Shown here piece by piece: positions 1 through 6,169 of a stretch of DNA of 12,203 bases. The number at the start of each line of letters is the position of its first letter. Within the stretch, counting starts at the first letter, position 1. A program made the translations under genes and the position numbers. The stretch is taken from contig CAYUIQ010000256.1 of the NCBI GenBank assembly GCA_964444795.1, positions 1 to 12,203 on the forward strand, in the 5' to 3' direction. The stretch comes from JABMRP01 sp964444795. GTDB taxonomy: Bacteria; Planctomycetota; Planctomycetia; Pirellulales; Thermoguttaceae. The notes under the pieces were generated by a model that did no database searches, was not told where the DNA came from, and saw only the letters and a list, made by a program, of their open reading frames with translations.

Positions 1-251
1 GACCTTTGGAATCGCCACCGGCCGCCGGTTGAGCGTTGTGCATGTAGGAAAATCGCCGGCCGACTGGGCATACCATAGCAGTGTTCAGTCGTACAGTCAA
101 TAGGTGGCGCCATATTGTGGTGTGTCGATGGGTAAGCCACAAGATGTTGGCTGAACTGCCTGCCGGCCTGCGCCATCCGTACGCGGCGGATCATGTCAAT
201 CGTAGGTACATGCTGCCCGGAGGACTTGTGGCGGGAATCTGCTATGATGAG
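1..251. repeat. Dispersed direct repeat, copy A (about 250 bp)
   Basis: This segment is repeated, diverged, at 5911-6159. By hand count about 83 of the first 100 aligned positions match, including an uninterrupted identical block covering the GGAAAATCGCCGGCCGACTGG core. Similarity fades through the middle (small indels) and returns strongly at the right end, where both copies carry GCGGGAATCTGCTATGATG and then diverge completely. The left part contains the near-palindrome ACCGGCCGCCGGT. The copy starts at the window edge, so its true left end is unknown. I infer a planctomycete intergenic or mobile repeat that carries a promoter at its right end; no terminal inverted repeat was found to prove transposition. 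Confidence 0.75.
240..248 (+). promoter_or_regulatory. Extended -10 promoter element (TGCTATGAT)
   Basis: TGC-TATGAT matches the extended -10 consensus TGnTATAAT with one mismatch in the hexamer. No good -35 lies 17 bases upstream, which is usual for extended -10 promoters. The identical element is kept at 6147-6155 in the second repeat copy. It lies 33 bases upstream of the ATG at 282, placing a start site near 255 and suggesting it drives the transposase. Confidence 0.45.
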
Positions 252-281
252 TGGCCCTGGAACGAACCTCAGAGCGACACC

Positions 282-536
282 ATGTTTGACAGACCGTGCG
301 AAAATGACGTCGAATCCGTACCCGTGCCCAAGGGATGGACGGGATACGTGCGAAATGCAGTGCTTACGCTACTGGGATTAGTGCGTATTGCCATGCTTGC
401 CGGCCGTGAGTTTCTGATCGACCAAGGCGACACGCCGCGGGCGAAGATCTATCGGCTGGAAAGCGAAATCTCGATGCTGCGCGAGGAGTTGCGAATCAAG
501 GGCCAGCGCACCAGACGCATCGATCCGCACCGGTGA
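282..536 (+). pseudogene. N-terminal part of DDE transposase, cut by in-frame TGA
   Basis: This 84-codon piece is in the same frame as the transposase ORF at 561-1616 and appears to be its natural N-terminus. It holds a hydrophobic stretch (YVRNAVLTLLGLVRIAMLAG) and an amphipathic leucine-rich helix, IYRLESEISMLREELRIKGQ, typical of the multimerisation or coiled-coil region before the helix-turn-helix in such transposases. It ends RRIDPHR and then TGA (534-536); reading on gives PQYRPIERMAILEL, so the break sits inside a conserved linker. One C-to-T change (CGA Arg to TGA) would explain it. An upstream in-frame ATG at 81 lies inside the repeat and upstream of the promoter, so 282 is preferred. 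No clear Shine-Dalgarno sequence precedes 282. Confidence 0.7.
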
Positions 537-560
537 CCGCAGTATAGGCCGATCGAACGA

Positions 561-1616
561 ATGGCCATCCTGGAACTTCGTGCGGCGCGCGGCTGGAGCA
601 AGGCGGAGACTGCCCGGCGTTTCTTTGTGTCAGCCGAGACGGTTGCGGCCTGGCATCAACGAGTCGACGACGATCCATTGCTTCAAACCAATGTGCCGGT
701 GAATCGCTTTCCAGACTTTGTCCGCTACGCCGTGCAGCGGATCAAGCTGTTCTGTCCGGTGTTGGGCAAGGCGAAGATCGCCGACATGTTGGCCCGGGCC
801 GGTCTTCACATCGCCAAGACCACCGTCGAGCGGATTCTCAAGGAGAAGCCGGCGCACGTTCCGGAGCCTTCGCCGGTCGACGGCGGCAAGCGGCTTCGCA
901 TCGTGGCGAAGTACCCGAGCCACACGTGGCACGCCGACTTGACCGCGGTGCCGATCAGTGGTGGCTATTGGGCCAACTGGTTACCCAACGCCATCCGGCA
1001 ACGTTGGCCCGTTTGCTGGTGGGTGCTCAACGTCGTGGACCATTTCTCTCGACGGTCGATGGGCTTCGCCGTGTTCAAGTCGAAGCCGTCTTCCGAGGAA
1101 GTGACGGCGGCCTTGGGACGAATCATGCTCAAGGAGACAGTCAGCCCAAAACACATCATTGTCGATCAAGGCCCGGAGTTCAAATGCGAGCACTTCGAGA
1201 AGGTGTGGTGCAAGGCCATGAACATCCTGCCGCGTTTCGGCGCGGTGGGGCGCCACGGGAGTATTGCTCTGGTGGAGCGATTCCACCGGACGCTCAAAGA
1301 CATCCTGCGACAAACGACCGTGCCGGAAGATGAAGCCGCATTCCAGCACGAGGTGGCTCTGGCCGTGGATTGGTATAACGAACATCGGCCGCACGAGACG
1401 CTCGGCGGCAAGACGCCGAACGAGGTCTACTTCACGCGCCGGCCGGCCAGCGAACAGCCGCGTCTTGAGCCACGTCCGCGTTGGCCACGTGGCTCGCCGT
1501 GTGCGCGTCCGCAGGCCGAAATCGAAGGGAAGCCGGGCGACGCAATGGTTATCGAAATCGACTGTCTTGCCGGCCGTCGCCACCTTCCCCTCATCCGTGT
1601 CCGCCGCGCGGCGTGA
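561..1616 (+). CDS. DDE integrase-type transposase (post-stop intact part)
   Basis: This encodes a retroviral-integrase-fold (rve) transposase that would cut and join DNA ends of an insertion element. The 351-residue ORF keeps a helix-turn-helix (residues 3-35, ELRAARGWSKAETARRFFVS), a second DNA-binding-like region (about 50-95), and the catalytic core. The triad is D126 (WHADLT), D202 (VDQGPEF) and E239 (GSIALVERFHRTLK), with 36 residues between the last two. The C-terminal rve_3-like motif YNEHRPHETLGGKTPNEVY (272-290) is also present. All catalytic residues survive. The frame continues upstream to 282 through the TGA at 534-536, so this is the larger part of a roughly 444-codon gene. ATG 561 has no good ribosome-binding site; expression would need reinitiation or readthrough. 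It resembles IS3/IS481-type integrases, but I do not assign an IS family because no terminal inverted repeats were recognised. Confidence 0.85.
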   Translation: MAILELRAARGWSKAETARRFFVSAETVAAWHQRVDDDPLLQTNVPVNRFPDFVRYAVQRIKLFCPVLGKAKIADMLARAGLHIAKTTVERILKEKPAHVPEPSPVDGGKRLRIVAKYPSHTWHADLTAVPISGGYWANWLPNAIRQRWPVCWWVLNVVDHFSRRSMGFAVFKSKPSSEEVTAALGRIMLKETVSPKHIIVDQGPEFKCEHFEKVWCKAMNILPRFGAVGRHGSIALVERFHRTLKDILRQTTVPEDEAAFQHEVALAVDWYNEHRPHETLGGKTPNEVYFTRRPASEQPRLEPRPRWPRGSPCARPQAEIEGKPGDAMVIEIDCLAGRRHLPLIRVRRAA

Positions 1617-1636
1617 GTGCCGCACGGTCACTCGCG
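1612..1636 (+). terminator. Possible stem-loop over the transposase stop codon
   Basis: CGTGAGTG (1612-1619) and CACTCGCG (1629-1636) can form an 8-bp stem with one G-U pair and a 9-base loop. The stem includes the TGA stop at 1614-1616. No T-run follows, so this is only a weak terminator candidate or a chance hairpin. Confidence 0.25.
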
Positions 1637-2044
1637 GCGCTACCTGTCCGCGCGTGGGGCGTTTTCCGTGCCGCTCTTGGTTGCCTCGTCAACGTCAAGG
1701 CTCGGTTTTCGCCGGCTCGACTGCCCTCGAGCGTCTTGAAGTTCGATGCGTAAGTGTAACGGCGTCCACTAGAGCCAGTGCAATTCTGTTCAGTCGAAAC
1801 TCGCTGGGCCCGTTCACCCACCCAGGGGAAACTCGGCCCAATTCATTTCATCTCGCCCGACCTTCATCACGGGATCTGAGATGCTTGAACCGTCATTGAG
1901 TTTCGGCCCATCGGCTGACCGGTTCAAACTGACGTTCAACACAAGATTCGATTCGGACACCCTGTTGTTCATATTTCAGTAGTTGTATTCAAAGAGTTGT
2001 TCCTCGCGTTTCCCGTGTTCTTTCGACGGCTTAGCCTGCCAAAA
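1637..2044. other. Intergenic stretch without recognisable gene
   Basis: I see no convincing gene here on either strand. The composition becomes AT-richer from about 1900. Short repeated words (AAACTCGGCCCA near 1830, GAGTTTCGGCCCA near 1900) are present but form no clear IS end. It probably contains the right boundary of the transposase element and the left boundary of the partition-region fragment. Confidence 0.4.
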
Positions 2045-2137
2045 CCTGCTTCGTTTCACGTTCCGGTACGTCCCGTTCCTGCTTCAGACCACGCAACATC
2101 CTGCCTCGTTTCACGTTATTCCCTGCCTCGTTTCACG
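2045..2137 (+). repeat. Phased CCTGCYTCGTTTCACG repeats (iteron or parS half-site-like)
   Basis: Three copies of CCTGC[T/C]TCGTTTCACG lie at 2045-2060, 2100-2115 and 2122-2137, and a partial copy (CCTGCTTC) lies at 2078-2085. Start-to-start distances are 33, 22 and 22 bases, all multiples of 11, so every copy faces the same side of the helix. The core GTTTCACG is exactly one half of the chromosomal parS palindrome TGTTTCACGTGAAACA. A further near-match GTTTCACC lies at 2200-2207. The array lies upstream of a ParA-like start codon, so a partition centromere, ParB-binding site or iteron origin is a reasonable inference, not a demonstrated function. Confidence 0.55.
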
Positions 2138-2177
2138 CTGGGCAAGACTGCGTCCTTCTCACCGCTACCATGTGCAT

Positions 2178-2220
2178 TGCCAGCATGACAAGCCATTAAG
2201 TTTCACCAGCCATGCTGGCA
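2178..2220. repeat. 10-bp inverted repeat upstream of the parA stub
   Basis: TGCCAGCATG (2178-2187) and CATGCTGGCA (2211-2220) are perfect reverse complements separated by 23 bases that include GTTTCACC. It could be an operator, a hairpin in the leader of the ParA-like gene, or part of the partition site. Confidence 0.5.
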
Positions 2221-2256
2221 TTCCCGAAAAGCCAGAAAGGCTGGTGACAGTCGACT

Positions 2257-2282
2257 CGGAACATGTTAGTGATCGGAACATG
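2257..2282 (+). promoter_or_regulatory. Direct repeat CGGAACATG overlapping the parA start
   Basis: CGGAACATG occurs at 2257-2265 and 2274-2282, 17 bases apart; the second copy includes the ATG of the ParA-like stub. Such placement is compatible with an autoregulatory operator or a duplicated translation-start region. No ordinary Shine-Dalgarno sequence precedes the ATG. Confidence 0.35.
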
Positions 2283-5200
2283 AAGATAATCGCAATCGCA
2301 AACCAAAAGGGAGGGACGTTGTGGACAAGCTTGTGAATGCATCGTCGGGTCGGACGTGTAGCAATCCCTCCCGGAAAGACGTCCTGGTATACTTGCGACA
2401 CTTGTGACGGTCGAAGAAGAGATCGACCCGCGATACGAGGGATGCGAGAAGTTCTCGGGTGTCGGCCCGATCTGCGTTATCGAACGCTCCCTTCAAGCCC
2501 TGGAGTGCATTGATCGCCTTGTCGACCTCCTCCATCCCTCGCTGGTCAGCTTCATCGACTCGCCGATTGGCATCCTCCAACTGGAGACGACAGTGATCAC
2601 GTTCGGCTCGGAGTTGCTCCAGCTTCTTGAAGAGCGTATTGGTGAGGCTCGGCGGAGCCGAGAAAACGCGTTCAGCGCCGTTGTCGATCCGACGGTCAAG
2701 CTCTCCCAAACGCTTCTTGATTCCTTCGGCGTCCACCGGCTCGCCGTGTGGGTCTTCAGCTTGCTCTTGGCGGATGGCATTCCTCAGTTGGGCAAGATTC
2801 TTTTCAGAAAGGTAACGTTGCTGGATGATGCGCACAACACAATCGACCAAAGACGCCTCCGGGATCGTGTTTCGCGTACAGACCTCCTTTCCCTGGAAGT
2901 GGTGTGAGGAGCACGTGTACATTTTCACCCGCTCGCCGGTCTTCTTGCGATTCCAATGGTAGCCAATCATGGCGTAGCCACAGTGCCCGCACTTGAGGAG
3001 GCCGGTGAGCAGGAATCGCTTGCTCTTGTCGTGCAACGGGGATGTATCTCGTCGCTGTCTCTTGAGTCGCTTCTGAACTGCCTCGAACGTCTTCCGGTCG
3101 ACAATCGCCTCAAAATGATCCGGGTGTTCGATTGGGCTTGTGGACTGCCGCTTGTCGGTTTTCTGGCGAGGCATGATCTCCCCATCATTCATGCCGTAGT
3201 AGTAGCCAGCGGCATACTTGCCCCATATGAAGTCGCCCGTGTACTTCCTGTTGACGAGGAGTGAACGGATGGTCGATGATCGCCACTGTTTGCCTCTTGG
3301 GGAAGGTATGTCGTCGGCGTTTAACGAAGTAGCCACGCCACGAATTGCCCCGCCGGAGAGATACTCCTCAAAGATCCGGCGAACAACGGTGGCTTCCTCA
3401 GGGACGATGACGCGTCGGTCATCTTCCACACGGTAGCCGTAGGGCGCGGAACCGTCAGCGCCCCGCCCCTGCCTAGCCTTGGCTACCTGCCCCCGCAGGA
3501 CGTTACGACTGAGGTCGCGCAGGTAGGCGTGCTTGGCTTCCTGTTGCACCAGATACAACAACCTGCCTGCAAAGTCGTTCCAGTCGATTTGCCCTTGGGC
3601 CATCGTCTCCAGCCGCACGCCGGCATTTCGGAACGGGAGAATCCAGTAGCCGCCTTCGATAGGGTCAAATCGGCCAAAACGGTCCTGGTCCCATGCCAGA
3701 ACAACCTGGAACTTGCCCTTTTGGGCATCTTCTCGCATTCGGAGGAATCCTCGACGGCGTTTCGTATCATCACCGCTGACAACCCGAATTCCGTTCATTC
3801 CGGGCATGATGAACCGGCCGTCGCAGACCAGCGAGGCCGGCGCCATCGCATGGCGCGAGGGCATCTCCCAATCGGTGTCGCGATACCAGAGTGCTTCCAG
3901 GGGCCCCTTCAGTAGTGAGTCGTCGGCGCAGTAGCTGTTTCCGGCATCGGTATAGAAGTGCGTCCAGTTGCCGGCACATTCAAGCGGACCGCGCCGAAGT
4001 GTTTTCAACTGCTTCGGTTTTCCCAGGCAAGCTGCACCGATGAAGGGACTCATCATACGCTGGACAATCGTCGCCGTAGCGGCATTCTTGCCCTGGGTGA
4101 CGGAGCGGCCGCTGACGACAAGATCGAAAAGTCGGTCGGCCAAGGGAGGAGCGGACGGATCGGCCAGATGGACCGAAATGCGGGCGCCGTACAACCCTGC
4201 CTCATCGACGGCTTGGCGAGCGCCCTTTACCGCATTCGGATCCCTATCGATCGCGTAAATGCGAAGCTCGGTTCGTTTGGCCAGTTCGATTGCCAGCCGG
4301 CCGTCGTCGCATCCCAGATCCAAGCAGTATCCCCGACGCAGGTTCGTGGACCGGATAATTTCCTCGGCCGCCGTCGCATAAGGGGAATTCGCCTCCACCG
4401 ATTTTCTGGCCGGCGCGACGGCGATCGTCCTCGGATCCTCCACTGCTTGCCCGTCGAAACAGTAGAAGGTCCCCTTATCTGTACTCACGATCAGACGTCC
4501 GTCGCTGACTGCCAGGCCATGCGCCCGGCCATCGACTTCCGCGGTGAAGAGGACTTTCTTCGATGGGATGTCGATCACCGACACCCTGCCGTTACCCCCG
4601 GCGATGATCCGGTTTCCCGCCACGGCCAATGCCGCGTCGATCGGGTGCGGCGCGTCGACTCGCCAGCACTCGTCGCCCGGCGTGTCGTAGACGACTTCCT
4701 TGCCCCGTCGATCGGTCACGGCTCTCTTGCCACCCGTGCGATGCCGTCCAACGATTCGCTTCTCACCTTTCACGTAGAAGACTGTGCCTGGAGACGTGGC
4801 GACCAAGGTGCCGTCAAGCCCGTCCAAGGCCACTCCGTCGGCAATTGCGGCGATACGTTGTCCAACGCCGGGATAGTTGTTTCGGAAAACGAAACAATTG
4901 TCGAACACCGTGACGTCGCTTCCGCCGTTGGCCTTGTTCGCTTCGTTGCGAACGTACCACCGCCGATGCCGGGAGCGATGTAGAGCCGACGGCCCATAGT
5001 CAAACCCGACTTGACACTCCCAGGGTTTCGCTATCTCCGTCCGGAATGCCCATCCCACCTCAGCGTATAGACGCAGGTTGGGCGTGGGCCGATAGCTGCC
5101 TCGTGGAATGTCTAGCCCGAGGAAGACGTCATCGTCCACCGCCAGTAGGGCACGTCCTTCGGGGCCGATGATCTCCTGGGGATCAAACGTCCCGGGACAC

Positions 5201-5484
5201 TCGACGGCTTCACTGAGTCCGCCGGCGCCGATCTTCCCAAGCAGAGGCAGCACACCTGGCGGCTCCTTCACCAGACGAATGCTCCGTGCCCTGCCCGGCT
5301 CTCGTTCGATGAGCCCTGCTCTCTCCAGCGCCTTCAGGTGACAAGCAGCGCCGCCGGAGGACCTCATGTGGAACCGACGGGCAATTTCGCGCTGCGAAGG
5401 TGGACGCCCTTTCTTGCGAATCTCGTCGCGCAGGAACCGGTAGATGGCTCGCTGACGTTTGGTGAGCTGCTGTTGGGAATCCAT
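2266..5484 (-). CDS. Mosaic ORF: LexA N-term / DUF1207 / PQQ-methyltransferase / serine recombinase
   Basis: This single uninterrupted frame of 1072 codons joins parts of four unrelated proteins in the same orientation. Residues 1-116 resemble LexA (HTH SQREIARRFHMRSSGGAACH; cleavage-like GKIGAGG). About 117-167 resemble the C-terminal region of planctomycete DUF1207 outer-membrane proteins (YRPTPNLRLYAEVGWAFRT). About 168-568 are PQQ/quinoprotein propeller with an inserted SAM methyltransferase (CLDLGCDDGRLA, 387-398). About 569-1045 are a large serine recombinase without its first 50 or so residues. The last 20-odd residues are antisense to the parA stub. The start ATG is preceded by GAGGAT at a plausible distance. 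Each piece is truncated at one or both ends and no joint breaks frame. It could be a real fusion, an accident of illegitimate recombination, or an assembly chimera; catalytic function as recombinase or LexA is unlikely. Confidence 0.7.
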   Translation of the reverse strand: MDSQQQLTKRQRAIYRFLRDEIRKKGRPPSQREIARRFHMRSSGGAACHLKALERAGLIEREPGRARSIRLVKEPPGVLPLLGKIGAGGLSEAVECPGTFDPQEIIGPEGRALLAVDDDVFLGLDIPRGSYRPTPNLRLYAEVGWAFRTEIAKPWECQVGFDYGPSALHRSRHRRWYVRNEANKANGGSDVTVFDNCFVFRNNYPGVGQRIAAIADGVALDGLDGTLVATSPGTVFYVKGEKRIVGRHRTGGKRAVTDRRGKEVVYDTPGDECWRVDAPHPIDAALAVAGNRIIAGGNGRVSVIDIPSKKVLFTAEVDGRAHGLAVSDGRLIVSTDKGTFYCFDGQAVEDPRTIAVAPARKSVEANSPYATAAEEIIRSTNLRRGYCLDLGCDDGRLAIELAKRTELRIYAIDRDPNAVKGARQAVDEAGLYGARISVHLADPSAPPLADRLFDLVVSGRSVTQGKNAATATIVQRMMSPFIGAACLGKPKQLKTLRRGPLECAGNWTHFYTDAGNSYCADDSLLKGPLEALWYRDTDWEMPSRHAMAPASLVCDGRFIMPGMNGIRVVSGDDTKRRRGFLRMREDAQKGKFQVVLAWDQDRFGRFDPIEGGYWILPFRNAGVRLETMAQGQIDWNDFAGRLLYLVQQEAKHAYLRDLSRNVLRGQVAKARQGRGADGSAPYGYRVEDDRRVIVPEEATVVRRIFEEYLSGGAIRGVATSLNADDIPSPRGKQWRSSTIRSLLVNRKYTGDFIWGKYAAGYYYGMNDGEIMPRQKTDKRQSTSPIEHPDHFEAIVDRKTFEAVQKRLKRQRRDTSPLHDKSKRFLLTGLLKCGHCGYAMIGYHWNRKKTGERVKMYTCSSHHFQGKEVCTRNTIPEASLVDCVVRIIQQRYLSEKNLAQLRNAIRQEQAEDPHGEPVDAEGIKKRLGELDRRIDNGAERVFSAPPSLTNTLFKKLEQLRAERDHCRLQLEDANRRVDEADQRGMEEVDKAINALQGLKGAFDNADRADTRELLASLVSRVDLFFDRHKCRKYTRTSFREGLLHVRPDDAFTSLSTTSLPFGLRLRLSSCSDH
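2280..2336 (+). pseudogene. ParA/Soj-like ATPase gene, truncated after 12 codons
   Basis: The translation MKIIAIANQKGG is the canonical N-terminus of ParA/Soj/MinD-family deviant Walker A ATPases, which continue GVGKTT. Here the sequence departs immediately after GG (about 2315/2316), reading TLWTSL and stop. The nucleotide-binding loop is therefore cut in half and the protein cannot be functional. The upstream regulatory region with parS-like repeats is retained. What replaces the rest of parA is the 3' end of the minus-strand mosaic ORF, whose last codons run antisense through this stub. The remainder of parA is not found elsewhere in the window. Confidence 0.65.
2335..3780 (-). pseudogene. 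Large serine recombinase fragment lacking the catalytic serine
   Basis: Residues about 569-660 give the later part of a resolvase catalytic domain: SGDDTKRRRGFLRM, VVLAWDQDRFGRFD, IDWNDFAGRLLYLVQQE, and LRDLSRNVLRGQ. Next come the recombinase domain (APYGYRV, IFEEYLSGGAIRGVATSLN, LLVNRKYTGDFIWG) and the zinc-ribbon with CGHCG (832-836) and two later cysteines (C858, C869). A coiled-coil (about 915-990) and a typical C-terminus (FREGLLHVRPD, near 1037-1047) follow. The first 50 or so residues, with the YxRxS catalytic serine, are absent and replaced by propeller sequence. It should therefore still bind DNA but not cut it, unless a partner supplies activity. Confidence 0.75.
3781..4983 (-). pseudogene. 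PQQ-propeller/methyltransferase fragment within the mosaic ORF
   Basis: Residues about 168-360 read as PQQ-type propeller blades (AGNRIIAGGNGRVSVIDI, AVSDGRLIVSTDKGTFYCFDG). A class I SAM-dependent methyltransferase motif I follows at 387-398, with an acidic residue for the ribose at YAIDRDPNAV (410-419). After it, propeller sequence resumes: GNWTHFYTDAGNSYCADD (505-522), GPLEALWYRD, and ASLVCDGRFIMPG. Known planctomycete proteins have this propeller-methyltransferase-propeller order. Motif I has GCDDG where GCGDG is usual, and the methyltransferase region after FDLVVSGR is short and lacks a clear end. The N-terminus and most of the second propeller are missing. Confidence 0.6.
4984..5136 (-). 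pseudogene. DUF1207-like outer-membrane protein fragment within the mosaic ORF
   Basis: About 50 residues (DDVFLGLDIPRGSYRPTPN, then LRLYAEVGWAFRT and KPWECQVGFDYGPSA) resemble the conserved C-terminal beta-strand region of planctomycete DUF1207 proteins, probable outer-membrane barrels of unknown function. Both sides are cut: LexA sequence precedes it and the propeller sequence follows near residue 167. The recognition is from memory of the family pattern and is the least certain of the four pieces. Confidence 0.45.
5137..5484 (-). pseudogene. lexA: LexA-like repressor N-terminal fragment within the mosaic ORF
   Basis: Residues 1-70 form the LexA winged helix-turn-helix, which binds SOS boxes: LTKRQRAIYRFLRDEI, then GRPPSQREIARRF and HLKALERAGLIEREPGRARS. 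Residues 79-95 (LPLLGKIGAGGLSEAVE) match the region with the Ala-Gly self-cleavage bond. The match stops near residue 116, just before the segment that should hold the catalytic serine (GDSM) and lysine. The fragment could therefore still bind DNA but not cleave itself. No LexA box was recognised in the short upstream region. Confidence 0.7.
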
Positions 5485-5647
5485 GGCATATCCTCGACCT
5501 GAGGGGACTCCTCGGCGTGATCACTGCGCAGGCTGGGCCGGCAGCGCACTTTGGCCGAGGCGAAATTGGGAAGCGAGCGCGGTAGGTACCGCTGGGTGAC
5601 AGCCAGATGGGCTAAGAATCGAGGGGCCAATACTGTGGCCCGGCAGG

Positions 5648-5662
5648 CCGCCCCCGGGGCGG
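5648..5662. repeat. GC-rich palindrome
   Basis: CCGCCCCCGGGGCGG is a perfect odd palindrome with 7-base arms. It could form a 6-bp stem with a 3-base loop. There is no T-run on either side, so a terminator role is weak. Confidence 0.4.
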
Positions 5663-5692
5663 ACAATGGAGCAAGTGTCAGACTAAGAGGGT

Positions 5693-5726
5693 GATCGCCT
5701 GGGCGTTTTCTGGTATCCGGGCGATC
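5693..5726. repeat. Inverted repeat GATCGCC / GGCGATC
   Basis: Perfect 7-base arms (5693-5699 and 5720-5726) are separated by 20 bases that include TTTT. This is an operator or hairpin candidate only. Confidence 0.3.
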
Positions 5727-5910
5727 GCTTGCTTCCGTGCGTTGGCACCCAGGCAAGAAACCACATCGCGTGGCGGGCAGGTGCCTAGTGCTTTCCGGCG
5801 GTCGTCAATCGTAGGCGCCAATCCGCGCTTCTGGTTAGGGCTACGGAAATGAGGCAGGACCTGGGGCACTTGGTCGTTCCAAGCCGCCAGAGAAGAGCCT
5901 CTCATCATCG

Positions 5911-6159
5911 GACCTATGGGATGGCCACCGGCCGCCGGTTTGGCGTAGTGCGTGTAGGAAAATCGCCGGCCGACTGGACGCATGATAGCAGTGTTCAGAC
6001 GTATATGCAAGGGGGTGGTGCTATGTTGTGTCGGTCAAATCTCCAGCCACGAGATATTGGGAGGGGGCGGTGGCCTACGCCATCCGTATGTGGCGGATCA
6101 TGGCAGCTGCTAAGACATGCTGCTCGAAGGACCTGCGGCGGGAATCTGCTATGATGGGT
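5911..6159. repeat. Dispersed direct repeat, copy B (about 250 bp)
   Basis: This is the second copy of the 1-251 repeat in the same orientation. It starts at GACCTATGGGAT and ends after the conserved GCGGGAATCTGCTATGATG. Unlike copy A it is not followed by a transposase; the next bases form stem-loops. Together the two copies bracket a roughly 5.9-kb unit containing the transposase, the parA stub and the mosaic ORF. Homologous recombination between them could delete or duplicate that unit. Confidence 0.75.
6147..6155 (+). promoter_or_regulatory. Extended -10 promoter element in repeat copy B
   Basis: TGCTATGAT is identical to the element at 240-248 although much of the repeat has diverged, which suggests constraint. 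No good -35 is seen. A transcript from here would begin near 6162 and run directly into the stem-loop cluster at 6170-6270. Confidence 0.4.
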
Positions 6160-6169
6160 CGCCTTGCTG

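Larger units (their letters stand above)
5485..5910. other. Intergenic region upstream of the mosaic ORF
   Basis: No gene is supported here. It holds a 15-base GC palindrome at 5648-5662 and an inverted repeat at 5693-5726, listed separately. A minus-strand open frame (5678-6010) has low-complexity composition, overlaps the dispersed repeat and resembles no known protein. The promoter of the mosaic ORF should lie here, but I could not pick a convincing one. Confidence 0.4.

Noticed and set aside
81..281. Extension of the transposase N-terminus to ATG 81
   Set aside because: This part lies inside the dispersed repeat and upstream of the extended -10 element, and the equivalent frame is not kept in copy B, so it is unlikely to be translated.
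981..1631. Minus-strand 216-codon frame
   Set aside because: It is antisense to the transposase catalytic domain, whose DDE motifs are unambiguous.
3958..4983. Plus-strand 341-codon frame
   Set aside because: It is antisense to the PQQ/methyltransferase part of the mosaic ORF and has no family motif.
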